A stretch of DNA of 64,000 bases, taken from positions 496,001-560,000 of the forward strand of contig NZ_FQWK01000001.1 of assembly GCF_900129655.1 (NCBI RefSeq). The letters are read 5' to 3'. Source of the DNA: Bacteroides clarus YIT 12056. GTDB taxonomy: Bacteria > Bacteroidota > Bacteroidia > Bacteroidales > Bacteroidaceae. Below, piece after piece: positions 26,701 to 34,917 of the stretch (position 1 is its first letter; the number at the start of each line of letters is the position of its first letter). The notes beneath the pieces are model-generated. The model searched no databases, was not told the origin of the DNA, and saw only the letters and a list, made by a program, of their open reading frames with translations. The translations under genes and the position numbers were made by a program.

Positions 26701-26877
26701 TCTACCCGTGTGGGTATCAGAGGTACGTACAGAACATTGGACCAATACTCTCCCCGCTATGTCGCCGGATATGTTGCGGACGGAGTAGGCGGCTTTGAGT
26801 CGAGTACGGATATCATCGGTGCGGGACGCGGCAACGAATGGGAAGTGAGAACTTACATAGCATTCAGTCTTTTCTAA
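23743..26877 (+). CDS. Clan GH-A-like glycosidase/transglycosylase fused to a C-terminal outer-membrane beta-barrel
   Basis: The 1044-residue protein starts with a signal peptide (cleavage near residue 19). Residues about 25-395 form a TIM-barrel enzyme: FMVNGMNWDY (42-51), MGVNAIRQHMG (84-94), acid/base candidate E168 in LLGNENN (164-170), IFGVNCYRGD (239-248) and nucleophile candidate E269 in FTEFG (267-271). This order recalls GH2 catalytic domains and, more closely to my eye, GH72 beta-1,3-glucanosyltransferases. From about 470 the protein is rich in alternating aromatic strands and ends in Phe (YIAFSLF), the signature of an outer-membrane barrel. The enzyme would thus be tethered to its own barrel. 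It leads an operon with GH16 and GH3 enzymes, so beta-1,3-glucan is the likely substrate. Whether it cleaves or transfers is not known. Confidence 0.75.
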   Translation: MKNALLLSLLILLAGPLRAQQEKVSVLNDHTGAKLLVGGKPFMVNGMNWDYFPIGTNYSYSLWTRPDDVIKAALDIDMSLLKNMGVNAIRQHMGVPARWIQYIYEKYGIYTMIYSSFGRYGVTLNGAWMSNTDYSLPEVRKVLLDEAKELVKEYDNTPGLLLYLLGNENNYGLFWQGAETEDIPVEDCKSTIQAIHLYKLFNEAAVEMKKMNASYPIAICNGDLLFLDIIARECKDVDIFGVNCYRGDSFGDLFSRVKAEYGKPVLFTEFGSDAFNAVTMKEAQKEQADILFKNWAEIYLNAAGVGNNNNSIGGFTFQFADGWWKSGQTTNLDVHDTEASWSNGGYLFDHVEGENNMNEEWFGICAKGTPDNRGIYELYPRAAYYVLRDIHKINPYVSGTNTSSILNKFSDINVMSSVLSARSDKAALQGETTRLIRLSELRGEFSTYNTGGTHTTTPSSKPDVPTEFPAFKGFDHTESFYVGVASNPTENVQAEVTVNFLGNVAENPIDEIFYENRGRSRYIVDGNGEYVDLGPLERFKLYSAGFDWNGKLFNLKTFFRKGHYHWGYEGDFFGFYPEANYGDNMDIYGGEAPFGTEIEGKGFFKGFKAAFGPELWWGANPALLVKYQRNIGKFDVAGIFHYDLSQRRGSTTSYAIPSPKNTRASFMVGRTFGRFNIVAGGLWSGTTLVGRTFQATKEDKADAVVYSDVVKTSDTFGGKLKLTYSGGRFNAYAQGAIMGLVAEGGTDYTRTLTGWRLKDSGSGNQSNVLAGFTYNIGNFQIAPNFLWQKPLVGPMPNGVNAPGRPRNILDDPFAVRDNRETTAGELLLTYDPTPATWMYDWENENNEDAPFAASLGFIYRHHPTSQDAAIGIQANGRSTFAFGGAAPAHDLWETNLKITSRITNDFGIIGSAYYGTGQANGDDARLIRRAGAEVRMIYKKLRLNMEAKFNDWGPYDYHKDFNLTFPFQGMLDLSTNLAQPKWLGKLSTRVGIRGTYRTLDQYSPRYVAGYVADGVGGFESSTDIIGAGRGNEWEVRTYIAFSLF

Positions 26878-26903
26878 TCAACGGATAAATAAATACGATA
26901 CTT

Positions 26904-28205
26904 ATGAAATACAAAAACAATATATCAGCCAAACTTCTGGTTGCGGTGGCTGTGCTTTCGCTGTCCGGATGCACAAGGGAGATAGATACGGATGTGTTGG
27001 CGACTTACCCCAATCTGCCGGAAGTATTTATCGACGGATTCTCGTCCGATTTGCAGTATCAGGCATGGGGAAAAGTGACAAATTTCGATACGGATACGGA
27101 TACCAAATACAGCGGTACTACATCTATAAGGGTGGAAGTGCCTGTTCCGAGCGACCCGATGGGCAACTATGCGGGAGGTGTCTTCTATTCTTCTACCGGC
27201 AGAAACCTTTCGGAGTATGACGCGTTGACGTTCTATGCCAAATCTTCCGTGCCGGCTAAAATGGAAGTCGGGATAGGAAATTATGACACGGAAGACTATT
27301 TGGTAGGATTACAGGACGTAAAGCTGAATGCCAACTGGAACAAGGTTATTATTCCTATTCCCAACGCGGCGAAGCTGCTTTCGGAAAAAGGCTTGTTCTA
27401 TTACTCCGCCGGCGCGGTGGATGGCGAGGGCTATACGATATGGATTGATGAGGTTAAGTTTGAATACCTCGGTACGTTGGCTCATGCCCATATAGAGGAT
27501 GTGGAACGACCCGGCTTCCCCGGAAAAGTGGATATAGGGACACTTACGGAAACCATAAACCTGCCGAATGGAGTAAACCAGACGATGCAGGTTTCCTCGA
27601 AGTTCTTCACCTTCGAATCTTCCGACCCGGATGTGGCTTCTGTGGCAGATAACGCCATAACGGTTCATAAAAGCGGAGAGGCGGTTATTTCTTTGAAAGA
27701 GGCGGGCGGACAGATAAAACTGCACTGTTATGATTTCGCTCCTACGCCCGAAAGAAATGAATCGGAAGTACTCTCTTTGTTCAGCGATTCTTATAGGAAC
27801 AAGATTACCGCCAACTGGAATCCCCGGTGGCAGTACTCCACAGCGGAGTATGAGGATATGGATACCGGCGACAATCATATCGGATATTACAGCAATCTGA
27901 ACTTTGTGGGCATCGTATTCAATTCGGTTGCCGATTGCTCGGCGATGACACATCTTCATTTGGATGTATTGAGCATGGACGAGATAGGTACAGGCTCTGA
28001 ATTCAAAGTCGAGATACACGAAAGTAACAGCAATAACAATATTGTCTATTTGGCTACAAAGGCCACGCATCCCGATTTCAAAGCGGGGCAATGGCTTTCG
28101 CTCGATATTCCGCTGAACGATGCGGGCAAGCAGATAACGCAACTGGTTCTGGGATGTGACAGTAATACCAAGAACATTCTTTTGGATAATATTTATTTTT
28201 ATTAA
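26904..28205 (+). CDS. Carbohydrate-binding surface lipoprotein (probable glycan-binding protein)
   Basis: The 433-residue lipoprotein has lipid Cys23 (LSLSGC). Residues about 40-190 form a beta-sandwich resembling CBM11-like or galactose-binding domains (GTTSIRVEVP, LTFYAKSS, IWIDEVKFEYLG). A small Ig-like BIG2-type segment follows at about 205-275 (FTFESSDPDVASVADNAITVHKSGEAVISL). A second carbohydrate-binding sandwich at about 283-433 ends in ILLDNIYFY; this domain type is common in laminarin- and mixed-linkage glucan-degrading Bacteroidota proteins. No catalytic acids are evident. It lies 26 bp after the barrel-fused enzyme and 12 bp before the GH16 gene, the position of a surface glycan-binding protein in PULs. 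Confidence 0.78.
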   Translation: MKYKNNISAKLLVAVAVLSLSGCTREIDTDVLATYPNLPEVFIDGFSSDLQYQAWGKVTNFDTDTDTKYSGTTSIRVEVPVPSDPMGNYAGGVFYSSTGRNLSEYDALTFYAKSSVPAKMEVGIGNYDTEDYLVGLQDVKLNANWNKVIIPIPNAAKLLSEKGLFYYSAGAVDGEGYTIWIDEVKFEYLGTLAHAHIEDVERPGFPGKVDIGTLTETINLPNGVNQTMQVSSKFFTFESSDPDVASVADNAITVHKSGEAVISLKEAGGQIKLHCYDFAPTPERNESEVLSLFSDSYRNKITANWNPRWQYSTAEYEDMDTGDNHIGYYSNLNFVGIVFNSVADCSAMTHLHLDVLSMDEIGTGSEFKVEIHESNSNNNIVYLATKATHPDFKAGQWLSLDIPLNDAGKQITQLVLGCDSNTKNILLDNIYFY

Positions 28206-28217
28206 AGATGATGACTT

Positions 28218-29171
28218 ATGAAACATTATAGAATCGTATTATTGGGCTTATTTACCATTTCCTTATCATTGTTGCTGGGTAGCTGCGAAAAGGATGAGGA
28301 AATCATCGAGCGTACGGAATGGGTACTTTCCTGGTCGGATGAATTTGATACGCCGACCGAAGACGGTAAACCCGATCCTTCGAAATGGGTGCACGAAACG
28401 GGCGCTACGGGAAACGGCAACCAGGAACTGCAAAACTACACCGACAGAGTAGAGAACGCCTCTTATGTAACTTACAACAACCTGGGATGCCTGAAGATAA
28501 CCGCATTGGAGGACAACTATGAGGGGATAACGTATTCTTCCGCCAGAATTAAGACGGAAGGACTGTTTGAACAGAAATACGGACGCTTTGAAGCGCGTCT
28601 GATGTTGCCGTACGGTCCGGGCATCTGGCCTGCATTCTGGTTGCTGGGCGCCAACTACGCTACGGACGAATGGCCTGCATGCGGCGAGATAGACATTATG
28701 GAGAACAAGGGATACCAGCCCAATATCGTATCGAGCGCCTTGCATCTTCCGGGGCATTCGGCGGGAAACGCCATAACCCAGACGTTTGGATACGAGAAAC
28801 AGCGGTTTGACACCGACTTCCATGTGTTTGCGGCAGAATGGGATGAGACTAAAATAGACTTCTTTGTGGATAATGTGCTTTATAAAAGAGTAAAGGCTGT
28901 TGATGTAACCGATGGCGAATGGGTGTTCGACCACCCGTTCTTCATTATCCTGAATGTGGCGGTAGGAGGAACTTTCGGCGGCAATCCTACGGAAGACACC
29001 GTATTTCCCCAAAGCATGTATGTGGATTATGTAAGGGTGTACCGCAAATCGACAAGTCCCGAACAACCCGGTGCCGCGGGAGGCGACGTTTCTTCCAACG
29101 GAACGATAGGAAGCTGGGACTTTAACGGAGCAGACTCCGACAAAGGACTTTTAGAGCCCGACCTTAATTAA
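28218..29171 (+). CDS. GH16 family endo-beta-1,3(4)-glucanase lipoprotein (laminarinase-like)
   Basis: The 317-residue lipoprotein has lipid Cys23 followed by EKDEE, which resembles the lipoprotein export signal that sends Bacteroidetes lipoproteins to the cell surface. The GH16 jelly roll covers about 36-275 (LSWSDEFD, WPAFWLLG); the catalytic motif is G-E157-I-D159-I-M-E162-N, with E157 as nucleophile and E162 as acid/base. The motif and the ARIKTEGLF, YGRFEARL context are those of laminarinase-type GH16 enzymes. The C-terminus ends in a short Gly/Ser tail (about 280-317) with no domain. It would cut beta-1,3- or mixed-linkage glucan at the surface, feeding the GH3 enzyme. Confidence 0.92.
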   Translation: MKHYRIVLLGLFTISLSLLLGSCEKDEEIIERTEWVLSWSDEFDTPTEDGKPDPSKWVHETGATGNGNQELQNYTDRVENASYVTYNNLGCLKITALEDNYEGITYSSARIKTEGLFEQKYGRFEARLMLPYGPGIWPAFWLLGANYATDEWPACGEIDIMENKGYQPNIVSSALHLPGHSAGNAITQTFGYEKQRFDTDFHVFAAEWDETKIDFFVDNVLYKRVKAVDVTDGEWVFDHPFFIILNVAVGGTFGGNPTEDTVFPQSMYVDYVRVYRKSTSPEQPGAAGGDVSSNGTIGSWDFNGADSDKGLLEPDLN

Positions 29172-29202
29172 ATTGTCAATCTACTTTTAAAGAATCAGAA
29201 TT

Positions 29203-30951
29203 ATGAATCTAATAAATATACACAACTGTTATATAGGACTTATGGCGGTTATGTCCCTTGTGCTCGTTTCGTGCGCGGATGAAACCGGATTGGATAACAG
29301 CCGGGAGAGAGGTGACATCGTTTTCTCCGCCCAGATAGGCAAGGCGGTAAGCAGAATAACAAATAATCAATGGGACGGTGACGAACTGGTAGGCATAAAA
29401 GTAGGCGAAACCGTGAAAACCTACAAAGTGGCAGCCGACGGAAAAATGTCTACCGAGGACACGCCTTATGTGTGGGACGGAACAAGCTACGACGTGTTGG
29501 CATGGAGCCCGCTTACCGATGAACTGATAGACCTGACAGATCAGACTACGGAGAAGAAACTCTTTGACTGCGATTTGCTGGTAAGTACTGCCAAAGTCAA
29601 TTCCAAGAATATGCGCCTTGTGTTTAAGCACCGGATGACCCGGATGTGGTGGGAGCTTCAGAAGTTTGAAGGGTACACGGAAGAAGAGGTAAACAACGCG
29701 AAGATTTCGTTTGTAGGCTATGGAGCGGTAATGTACACGGATGGTGAGGTGACACCGGTAGGCGAGGCAGACCAACTGATTGCTACTCACAATACGAGAG
29801 GAGAATATTACAGAAACGGAGAAGCCATGCTGGTGTCGGGTGATATGTGGGGAAAGCCTCTGATACGGATAGAAATCGGAGGAGACGTATATACGTATAC
29901 CCCGAGCAAGGACGATGCGAACGATGTGGCGAAGAAGACGGGTGACTTGCTGCCTAATGTATGGCAGCGGTATTACTTATCGGTCAGCAAACAGGGATTG
30001 AAAGTGGATATGGAGTCCGGTGAAATAGGTTGGAGCAATGGGAATATCGATGGTGGTGATATTGTGGATGCTAATTTTAAGGTTGTGATTCCTGAAGAAA
30101 TAAAAGAAATGGATGGTTATGGATATGATGGCTTGGATGAGCAAGGCTTTATAATCAATACTGATAATAGTTTCTCCATAACTTATAAGGAGAGTAAACC
30201 GAGCGGCGGTATCAATTTCGAAGGTTTATGTGACCGGGTACGTACGGTAGCTCAGAGTAGTGGTATGGTTACGTTTACTTTCAGCAATATCCGTTCAGAC
30301 ATAAAGTTGGCATATACTGAGGAGTATATGGAAATAGGTTATTACTTCTATAAAGACGGAAAGTTCGGCTCGGATTATAAAGATGGCAATACAATAGGTA
30401 TAATATATAAGATAGGCAAGCATGCTACGGATGATATTGCAAATTATGCAGGTTCAAAACTTGAAGACAATATCCGCGGCTATGTAGTGGCTTTAAAGGA
30501 TGAGGTAAATGATGAAGATGATACCTTCCAATGGCGGACTGGAACTGATAGTGAAGGTTTATCCGGGGATGACTATCCGGAGAATGGAGTAGGAGATGGA
30601 AAAACCACTAAGTATTTGGGATATCCTAATACGAAATATCTTATAGCGAAAGCTGAGGAAAAAAGGATAGAAGTGCCGGCGGCATCGGCTTCTACCAGTA
30701 AGGATGCACCGGAGAATACATCCGGTTGGTATTTGCCTTCTCACACACAGTTGAAGGACTTGGCTGTTCTTGCGAATGCTTCATACCCCAATTACATTCC
30801 GTTGAACGGTACTTATTGGGATAGTTCATTCGATGGCGGGAATACCAATGCTTACGTTGTAAACTTCAATGCGAACGGAGCCATAGGCAGTACCGAATTT
30901 TATAAGCAGGTGGACGCTAAAAACAAAGTCCGTCTTATCCTGACTTTCTAA
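29203..30951 (+). CDS. Fimbrillin-like (Mfa-type) lipoprotein with lectin-like C-terminal domain
   Basis: The 582-residue lipoprotein has lipid Cys24 (LVLVSC-ADE). Residues about 40-280 resemble the tandem beta-sandwich fold of fimbrillin family proteins (DIVFSAQIGKAVSRITNNQW, WDGDELVGIKVG, RLVFKHRMTRMWW). The C-terminal part (about 380-582) has the pattern GIIYKIG, IRGYVVALKD, SGWYLPSHTQLKDL, typical of a module attached to many Bacteroides fimbrillin-like proteins, possibly with a C-type-lectin/FGE-like fold. Base composition falls by eye after about 30060, so the C-terminal part may have been exchanged. A role in surface glycan binding or as an adhesin is inferred from its place within the glucan operon. 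Confidence 0.7.
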   Translation: MNLINIHNCYIGLMAVMSLVLVSCADETGLDNSRERGDIVFSAQIGKAVSRITNNQWDGDELVGIKVGETVKTYKVAADGKMSTEDTPYVWDGTSYDVLAWSPLTDELIDLTDQTTEKKLFDCDLLVSTAKVNSKNMRLVFKHRMTRMWWELQKFEGYTEEEVNNAKISFVGYGAVMYTDGEVTPVGEADQLIATHNTRGEYYRNGEAMLVSGDMWGKPLIRIEIGGDVYTYTPSKDDANDVAKKTGDLLPNVWQRYYLSVSKQGLKVDMESGEIGWSNGNIDGGDIVDANFKVVIPEEIKEMDGYGYDGLDEQGFIINTDNSFSITYKESKPSGGINFEGLCDRVRTVAQSSGMVTFTFSNIRSDIKLAYTEEYMEIGYYFYKDGKFGSDYKDGNTIGIIYKIGKHATDDIANYAGSKLEDNIRGYVVALKDEVNDEDDTFQWRTGTDSEGLSGDDYPENGVGDGKTTKYLGYPNTKYLIAKAEEKRIEVPAASASTSKDAPENTSGWYLPSHTQLKDLAVLANASYPNYIPLNGTYWDSSFDGGNTNAYVVNFNANGAIGSTEFYKQVDAKNKVRLILTF

Positions 30952-30974
30952 TCAATCACTAAAAATAAACAATT

Positions 30975-32480
30975 ATGAAACAACTATATTTATATATCAG
31001 ACTGGCATCTGTGTTATTGCTGCTCTCGGCTTGCGCACAAGATAATATGCCGGGCTTGGACGAAGAAAGCGCAACGGGTGTTTCTGATGACATTCTCACT
31101 ATCCATACAGTAGAGCAAACCGGTTTTAGAGCAAATCAGAGTACGCGTTCATTCTATACGGACTATGCCATAAAGTTTGAGAACGATGATAAACTCGGGC
31201 TTATACTGATAGATGATAATGAACAGATAGGCAACGTTCCATTCTCCTATACGGAAGCCGGAGGCTGGTTTGGCGGTGATGACGCATATTATACTTCTGC
31301 CATAAGCAAGATTATCGCTTACTATCCGTATAACGAGAGTCTCCCAACGAATATAGCTTCTTTAGAAGCCTTGAAGAATACAGTGGAGATAAAGGCCGAT
31401 CAAAGTTCTTTAGACGATTTTAAGCAAATGGATTTGCTGGTATGCGAGATTGCCAATCCTGTTCCGGAACTGGATATCAACTTCGAGCACGCTTTTTCCC
31501 TGATAGAGCTTTCGGCTGAATCTGTTGTAGATGTGGACGGGGAGGAGTTCACATACAATGTGGAAATGTCCGATGTTGGATTATCCATAGGTGATGCCAT
31601 GTACACTCCGGCTACTCTAAACGGTACTTATGTTTGTCTGATAAAGGATGGTGTACAGTTGGAGCAGAACGAATTCAGATATTTCTATACCATATCGGGC
31701 AACGTATCGGCAAAGACGATAAGCAGCACTACTTCTATGGTATCCGGTACGCAATATACTTTCCCGTGCACGATACCGTCGGCGGGTGGTGATGAGGAAA
31801 CTGTGGCAGCAGGTGATTTTTATTGCGTATCCGACGCTACCAATAATGTGGTTATCATTCCGGGTAGCGCCGCTGCTATTCCTGCCGGACTGACATGTAA
31901 AGGTGTTGTGTTCCATATACTGGATGATGATGATTTCAGTAGTTTTAAAACAACGAATGGTTTGGAAAACGTAACTTTGAGAGGATATAAAGGTATACAC
32001 GGTTTGGTGGTTTCGTTGAAAAAAGGACAGGGCTTTGGAAGCTTAGATGCAAATAGCATAGAAAATGCTTTAAAAGAAATAGATAATGATAATTACACAA
32101 ATAAAAATATATCCAATGGCTATATGATGACGCAGAATTTATTAGAATCAGAAGATATTTCATTTACTGCTTTGGATAGCCATAAGTCGGAAATCATACC
32201 GAATACCACTTCTTGGTATGCTTCTTCCTTCAATGAACTTAAATATCTTATAAGAGGTAAAGATGCGTTAGAGGATAATTCTGCTTTAGGCCAAGAGTGC
32301 ATCAATAAATCGTTAAAGAAAATTGGGGCGGAAACTTTATTAGGTAATATTCCTTCTGTTACCTACTATTATGCAGAAGCAGGTGGTGATAAGGGACTAT
32401 ACCTAATGAATAGTACTAATGGGGTACAAACTTTTTGGCCTGCACCTACTGAAGCCTTTTATCCGATTTGTGCTTTCTGA
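30975..32480 (+). CDS. Second fimbrillin-like lipoprotein
   Basis: The 501-residue lipoprotein has lipid Cys20 (LLLLSAC-AQD) and a fimbrillin-like N-terminal region (NDDKLGLILIDDNEQIGNVPF, ISKIIAYYPYN, FEHAFSLIEL). Its C-terminal part repeats the layout of the preceding protein in diverged form (YKGIHGLVVSLKKG, TSWYASSFNELKYLI). The last 550 bp are markedly more AT-rich than the start. It is 23 bp downstream of the first fimbrillin-like gene and 58 bp upstream of the GH3 gene. The two are probably old duplicates with separate ligands; no assembly partner (FimA/Mfa1 minor subunits) is present, which argues against a long fimbria. Confidence 0.65.
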   Translation: MKQLYLYIRLASVLLLLSACAQDNMPGLDEESATGVSDDILTIHTVEQTGFRANQSTRSFYTDYAIKFENDDKLGLILIDDNEQIGNVPFSYTEAGGWFGGDDAYYTSAISKIIAYYPYNESLPTNIASLEALKNTVEIKADQSSLDDFKQMDLLVCEIANPVPELDINFEHAFSLIELSAESVVDVDGEEFTYNVEMSDVGLSIGDAMYTPATLNGTYVCLIKDGVQLEQNEFRYFYTISGNVSAKTISSTTSMVSGTQYTFPCTIPSAGGDEETVAAGDFYCVSDATNNVVIIPGSAAAIPAGLTCKGVVFHILDDDDFSSFKTTNGLENVTLRGYKGIHGLVVSLKKGQGFGSLDANSIENALKEIDNDNYTNKNISNGYMMTQNLLESEDISFTALDSHKSEIIPNTTSWYASSFNELKYLIRGKDALEDNSALGQECINKSLKKIGAETLLGNIPSVTYYYAEAGGDKGLYLMNSTNGVQTFWPAPTEAFYPICAF

Positions 32481-32538
32481 TGCAAATGGCACACGGTGGC
32501 TTAGTGATATTTAAAGAACTAAATTTCAACACAGATTT

Positions 32539-34788
32539 ATGAAACTGACCAATACATTATTTACCGTAGCCGTTGCCGCCTTGTCGCTGACAGCTTGCGG
32601 TACAAAAAATACGAATGCCGATTTGGAAATAGAGAATAAAGTGGAAGCCTTGCTCGGCAAGATGACCCTTGAAGAAAAGTTGGGGCAGATGAACCAGCTA
32701 AGCCCGTGGGATTTCAACGAGCTGGCAGGCAAGGTACGTAAGGGCGAGGTAGGCTCTATACTGAACTATACCGATTCGGCATTGGTGAACAAGATACAGA
32801 GAGTGGCGGTAGAGGAGTCCCGTTTGGGTATTCCCCTGTTGGTATCCCGAGATGTGATACATGGCTATAAAACTATCTTCCCCATTCCGCTGGGGCAAGC
32901 CGCCACATTCAATCCTCAGATAGTAGAGCGCGGTGCACGTATAGCTGCCGTGGAAGCTTCTGCCGATGGTATCCGCTGGACGTTTGCGCCTATGATAGAC
33001 ATTTCACGCGACCCGCGTTGGGGACGCATCGCTGAAAGTTGCGGAGAAGACCCTTATCTGACTTCGGTAATGGGTACGGCAATGATAAAGGGCTTTCAGG
33101 GAAGCTCACTGAACAGCCCTACTTCAATGGCAGCATGTGCAAAGCACTTTGTGGCTTATGGCGCTTCCGAAGGCGGTAAGGATTATAATTCTACGTTTGT
33201 TCCCGAAAGAGTGTTGCGTAATGTGTATCTTCCCCCTTTCAAGGCCGCAGTAGATGCGGGATGTGCCACTTTCATGACTTCGTTCAATGATAACGACGGC
33301 GTGCCGGGTACGGCAAACAAGTTCGTACTGAAAGACATCCTGCGCGATGAATGGAAGTTTGACGGAATGGTAGTGACAGACTGGGCTTCGGCTGCCGAAA
33401 TGATAAATCACGGCTTCTGCGCAGACGGTAAGGATGCCGCCGAGAAGTCGGTCAATGCCGGGGTGGATATGGATATGGTGAGTGAGACCTTTATCAAGAA
33501 CCTGAAGCGGTCTTTGGAGGAAAATGTAGTGTCCATGCAGGCGATAGACAATGCGGTGCGCAATATTCTCCGCCTGAAATTCCGTATGGGCTTGTTCGAT
33601 AATCCTTATATCGCTACACCGCAACGTGTGAAATATGCGGAGGAACATCTGAAGGCCGCAAAAGAAGCTGTAGAACAATCGGTAATTCTCTTGAAGAACA
33701 GTAACGGGACACTTCCGCTGACGGATAATGTACGTACGATAGCCGTCGTCGGCCCTATGGCGGACGCTCCGTACGAGCAACTGGGAACATGGGTGTTCGA
33801 CGGCGAAAAGGAACATACCGTTACCCCGTTGAAAGCCATTAAGGAGATGTACGGCGACAAGGTGAATGTCATATTCGAACCTGCGCTGGCTTATAGCCGC
33901 GACAAGGACCGGAGCGGTATTGTGAAAGCCGTAAGCGCGGCACGCCGTGCGGACGCGGTAATTGTTTTTGTAGGAGAGGAGTCTATTCTTTCGGGTGAAG
34001 CGCATTCTCTTGCCAACCTCGACCTGCAAGGAGCGCAGAGCGAGCTTATAAAATCATTGTCTGCTGTCGGCAAGCCGTTGGTGACGGTAGTCATGGCAGG
34101 TCGCCAGCTCACTATCGGTAAAGAGGTGGAGGCTTCGGATGCTGTGCTTTACTCATTCCACCCGGGTACAATGGGCGGCCCTGCCATTGCCGACATTCTG
34201 TTCGGAAAGGTCAATCCCAGTGCAAAGACTCCGGTTACTTTCCCGCGTATGACGGGACAACTACCTATGTATTACGCGCATAATAATACCGGACGTCCTG
34301 CCAATCCTACCGAAATGTTGATAGACGAAATTCCTGTTGAGGCGGGGCAGACTTCCGTAGGATGCCGTTCATTCTATCTTGATGCAGGTGATACGCCGTT
34401 GTTCCCGTTCGGTTATGGCTTGTCTTACACGACGTTCGAGTATAGTAATCTGAAGTTGGCTTCGGACATGCTTACCGTAGGCGGTGAACTGCTTGTAACA
34501 GTGGATTTGAAGAATACGGGGCGGTATGACGGTGTGGAAGTTGTCCAACTGTATATCCAGGATAAGATAGGCTCGGTGACCCGTCCGGTAAAGGAACTCA
34601 AGGCTTTTCGCCGTGTGGCACTTAAGGCAGGAGAGTCTACGGTCGTTTCATTCTCCCTGCTTGTTTCCGAGCTTGCCTTTTGGGGGTATGACATGACTTA
34701 CGGCGTGGAACCGGGTGACTTCAGGTTATGGGTAGGAACAAGCAGTGCCGAGGGGTTGTCTGCCGACTTTACCGTAGCGGCTCGTTGA
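32539..34788 (+). CDS. GH3 family beta-glucosidase (BglX-like)
   Basis: The 749-residue protein has a signal with a probable lipid Cys20 (LSLTAC-GTKN); the residues after Cys lack an acidic export signal, so a periplasmic location is likely. The N-terminal TIM barrel (about 30-370) includes the RDPRWGRIAES motif (158-168), the AKHFVAYG loop and the nucleophile D281 in VVTDWAS. The second alpha/beta domain (about 380-600) supplies the acid/base (FVGEES, SGEAHSL region), and a C-terminal fibronectin-III-like domain follows (VEVVQLYIQD). Length and motifs match BglX-type beta-glucosidases, which release glucose from oligosaccharides. As the last gene of the locus it would complete digestion of GH16 products. 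Confidence 0.93.
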   Translation: MKLTNTLFTVAVAALSLTACGTKNTNADLEIENKVEALLGKMTLEEKLGQMNQLSPWDFNELAGKVRKGEVGSILNYTDSALVNKIQRVAVEESRLGIPLLVSRDVIHGYKTIFPIPLGQAATFNPQIVERGARIAAVEASADGIRWTFAPMIDISRDPRWGRIAESCGEDPYLTSVMGTAMIKGFQGSSLNSPTSMAACAKHFVAYGASEGGKDYNSTFVPERVLRNVYLPPFKAAVDAGCATFMTSFNDNDGVPGTANKFVLKDILRDEWKFDGMVVTDWASAAEMINHGFCADGKDAAEKSVNAGVDMDMVSETFIKNLKRSLEENVVSMQAIDNAVRNILRLKFRMGLFDNPYIATPQRVKYAEEHLKAAKEAVEQSVILLKNSNGTLPLTDNVRTIAVVGPMADAPYEQLGTWVFDGEKEHTVTPLKAIKEMYGDKVNVIFEPALAYSRDKDRSGIVKAVSAARRADAVIVFVGEESILSGEAHSLANLDLQGAQSELIKSLSAVGKPLVTVVMAGRQLTIGKEVEASDAVLYSFHPGTMGGPAIADILFGKVNPSAKTPVTFPRMTGQLPMYYAHNNTGRPANPTEMLIDEIPVEAGQTSVGCRSFYLDAGDTPLFPFGYGLSYTTFEYSNLKLASDMLTVGGELLVTVDLKNTGRYDGVEVVQLYIQDKIGSVTRPVKELKAFRRVALKAGESTVVSFSLLVSELAFWGYDMTYGVEPGDFRLWVGTSSAEGLSADFTVAAR

Positions 34789-34844
34789 CACGCGCATCGT
34801 AGTTCAGGATAACAATAGATAGCACGGTATATGTGCAAAATATA

Positions 34845-34896
34845 AGTAGCCCTTTACGCTTCCTGAAGTAATATTTTGGAAGCCTGAGGGGCTACT
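34845..34896. terminator. Terminator between convergent GH3 and ppk1 genes
   Basis: Outer stem AGTAGCCC (34845-34852) / GGGCTACT (34889-34896) and inner stem GCTTCC (34858-34863) / GGAAGC (34878-34883). It lies between convergent genes and may stop both. Confidence 0.7.
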
Positions 34897-34917
34897 TTAC
34901 AATGTTGAGGGGTTATG

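Noticed and set aside
27309..28226. A 305-codon minus-strand frame
   Set aside because: Antisense to the CBM lipoprotein gene; no signal, domain or promoter.
29203..32480. Assignment of the two fimbrillin-like proteins as a complete fimbrial operon
   Set aside because: No usher-like, tip or regulator genes of Fim/Mfa type are nearby, and both are embedded in a glycosidase operon.
33124..34029. A 301-codon minus-strand frame
   Set aside because: Antisense to the GH3 gene, Cys/His/Arg-rich shadow.
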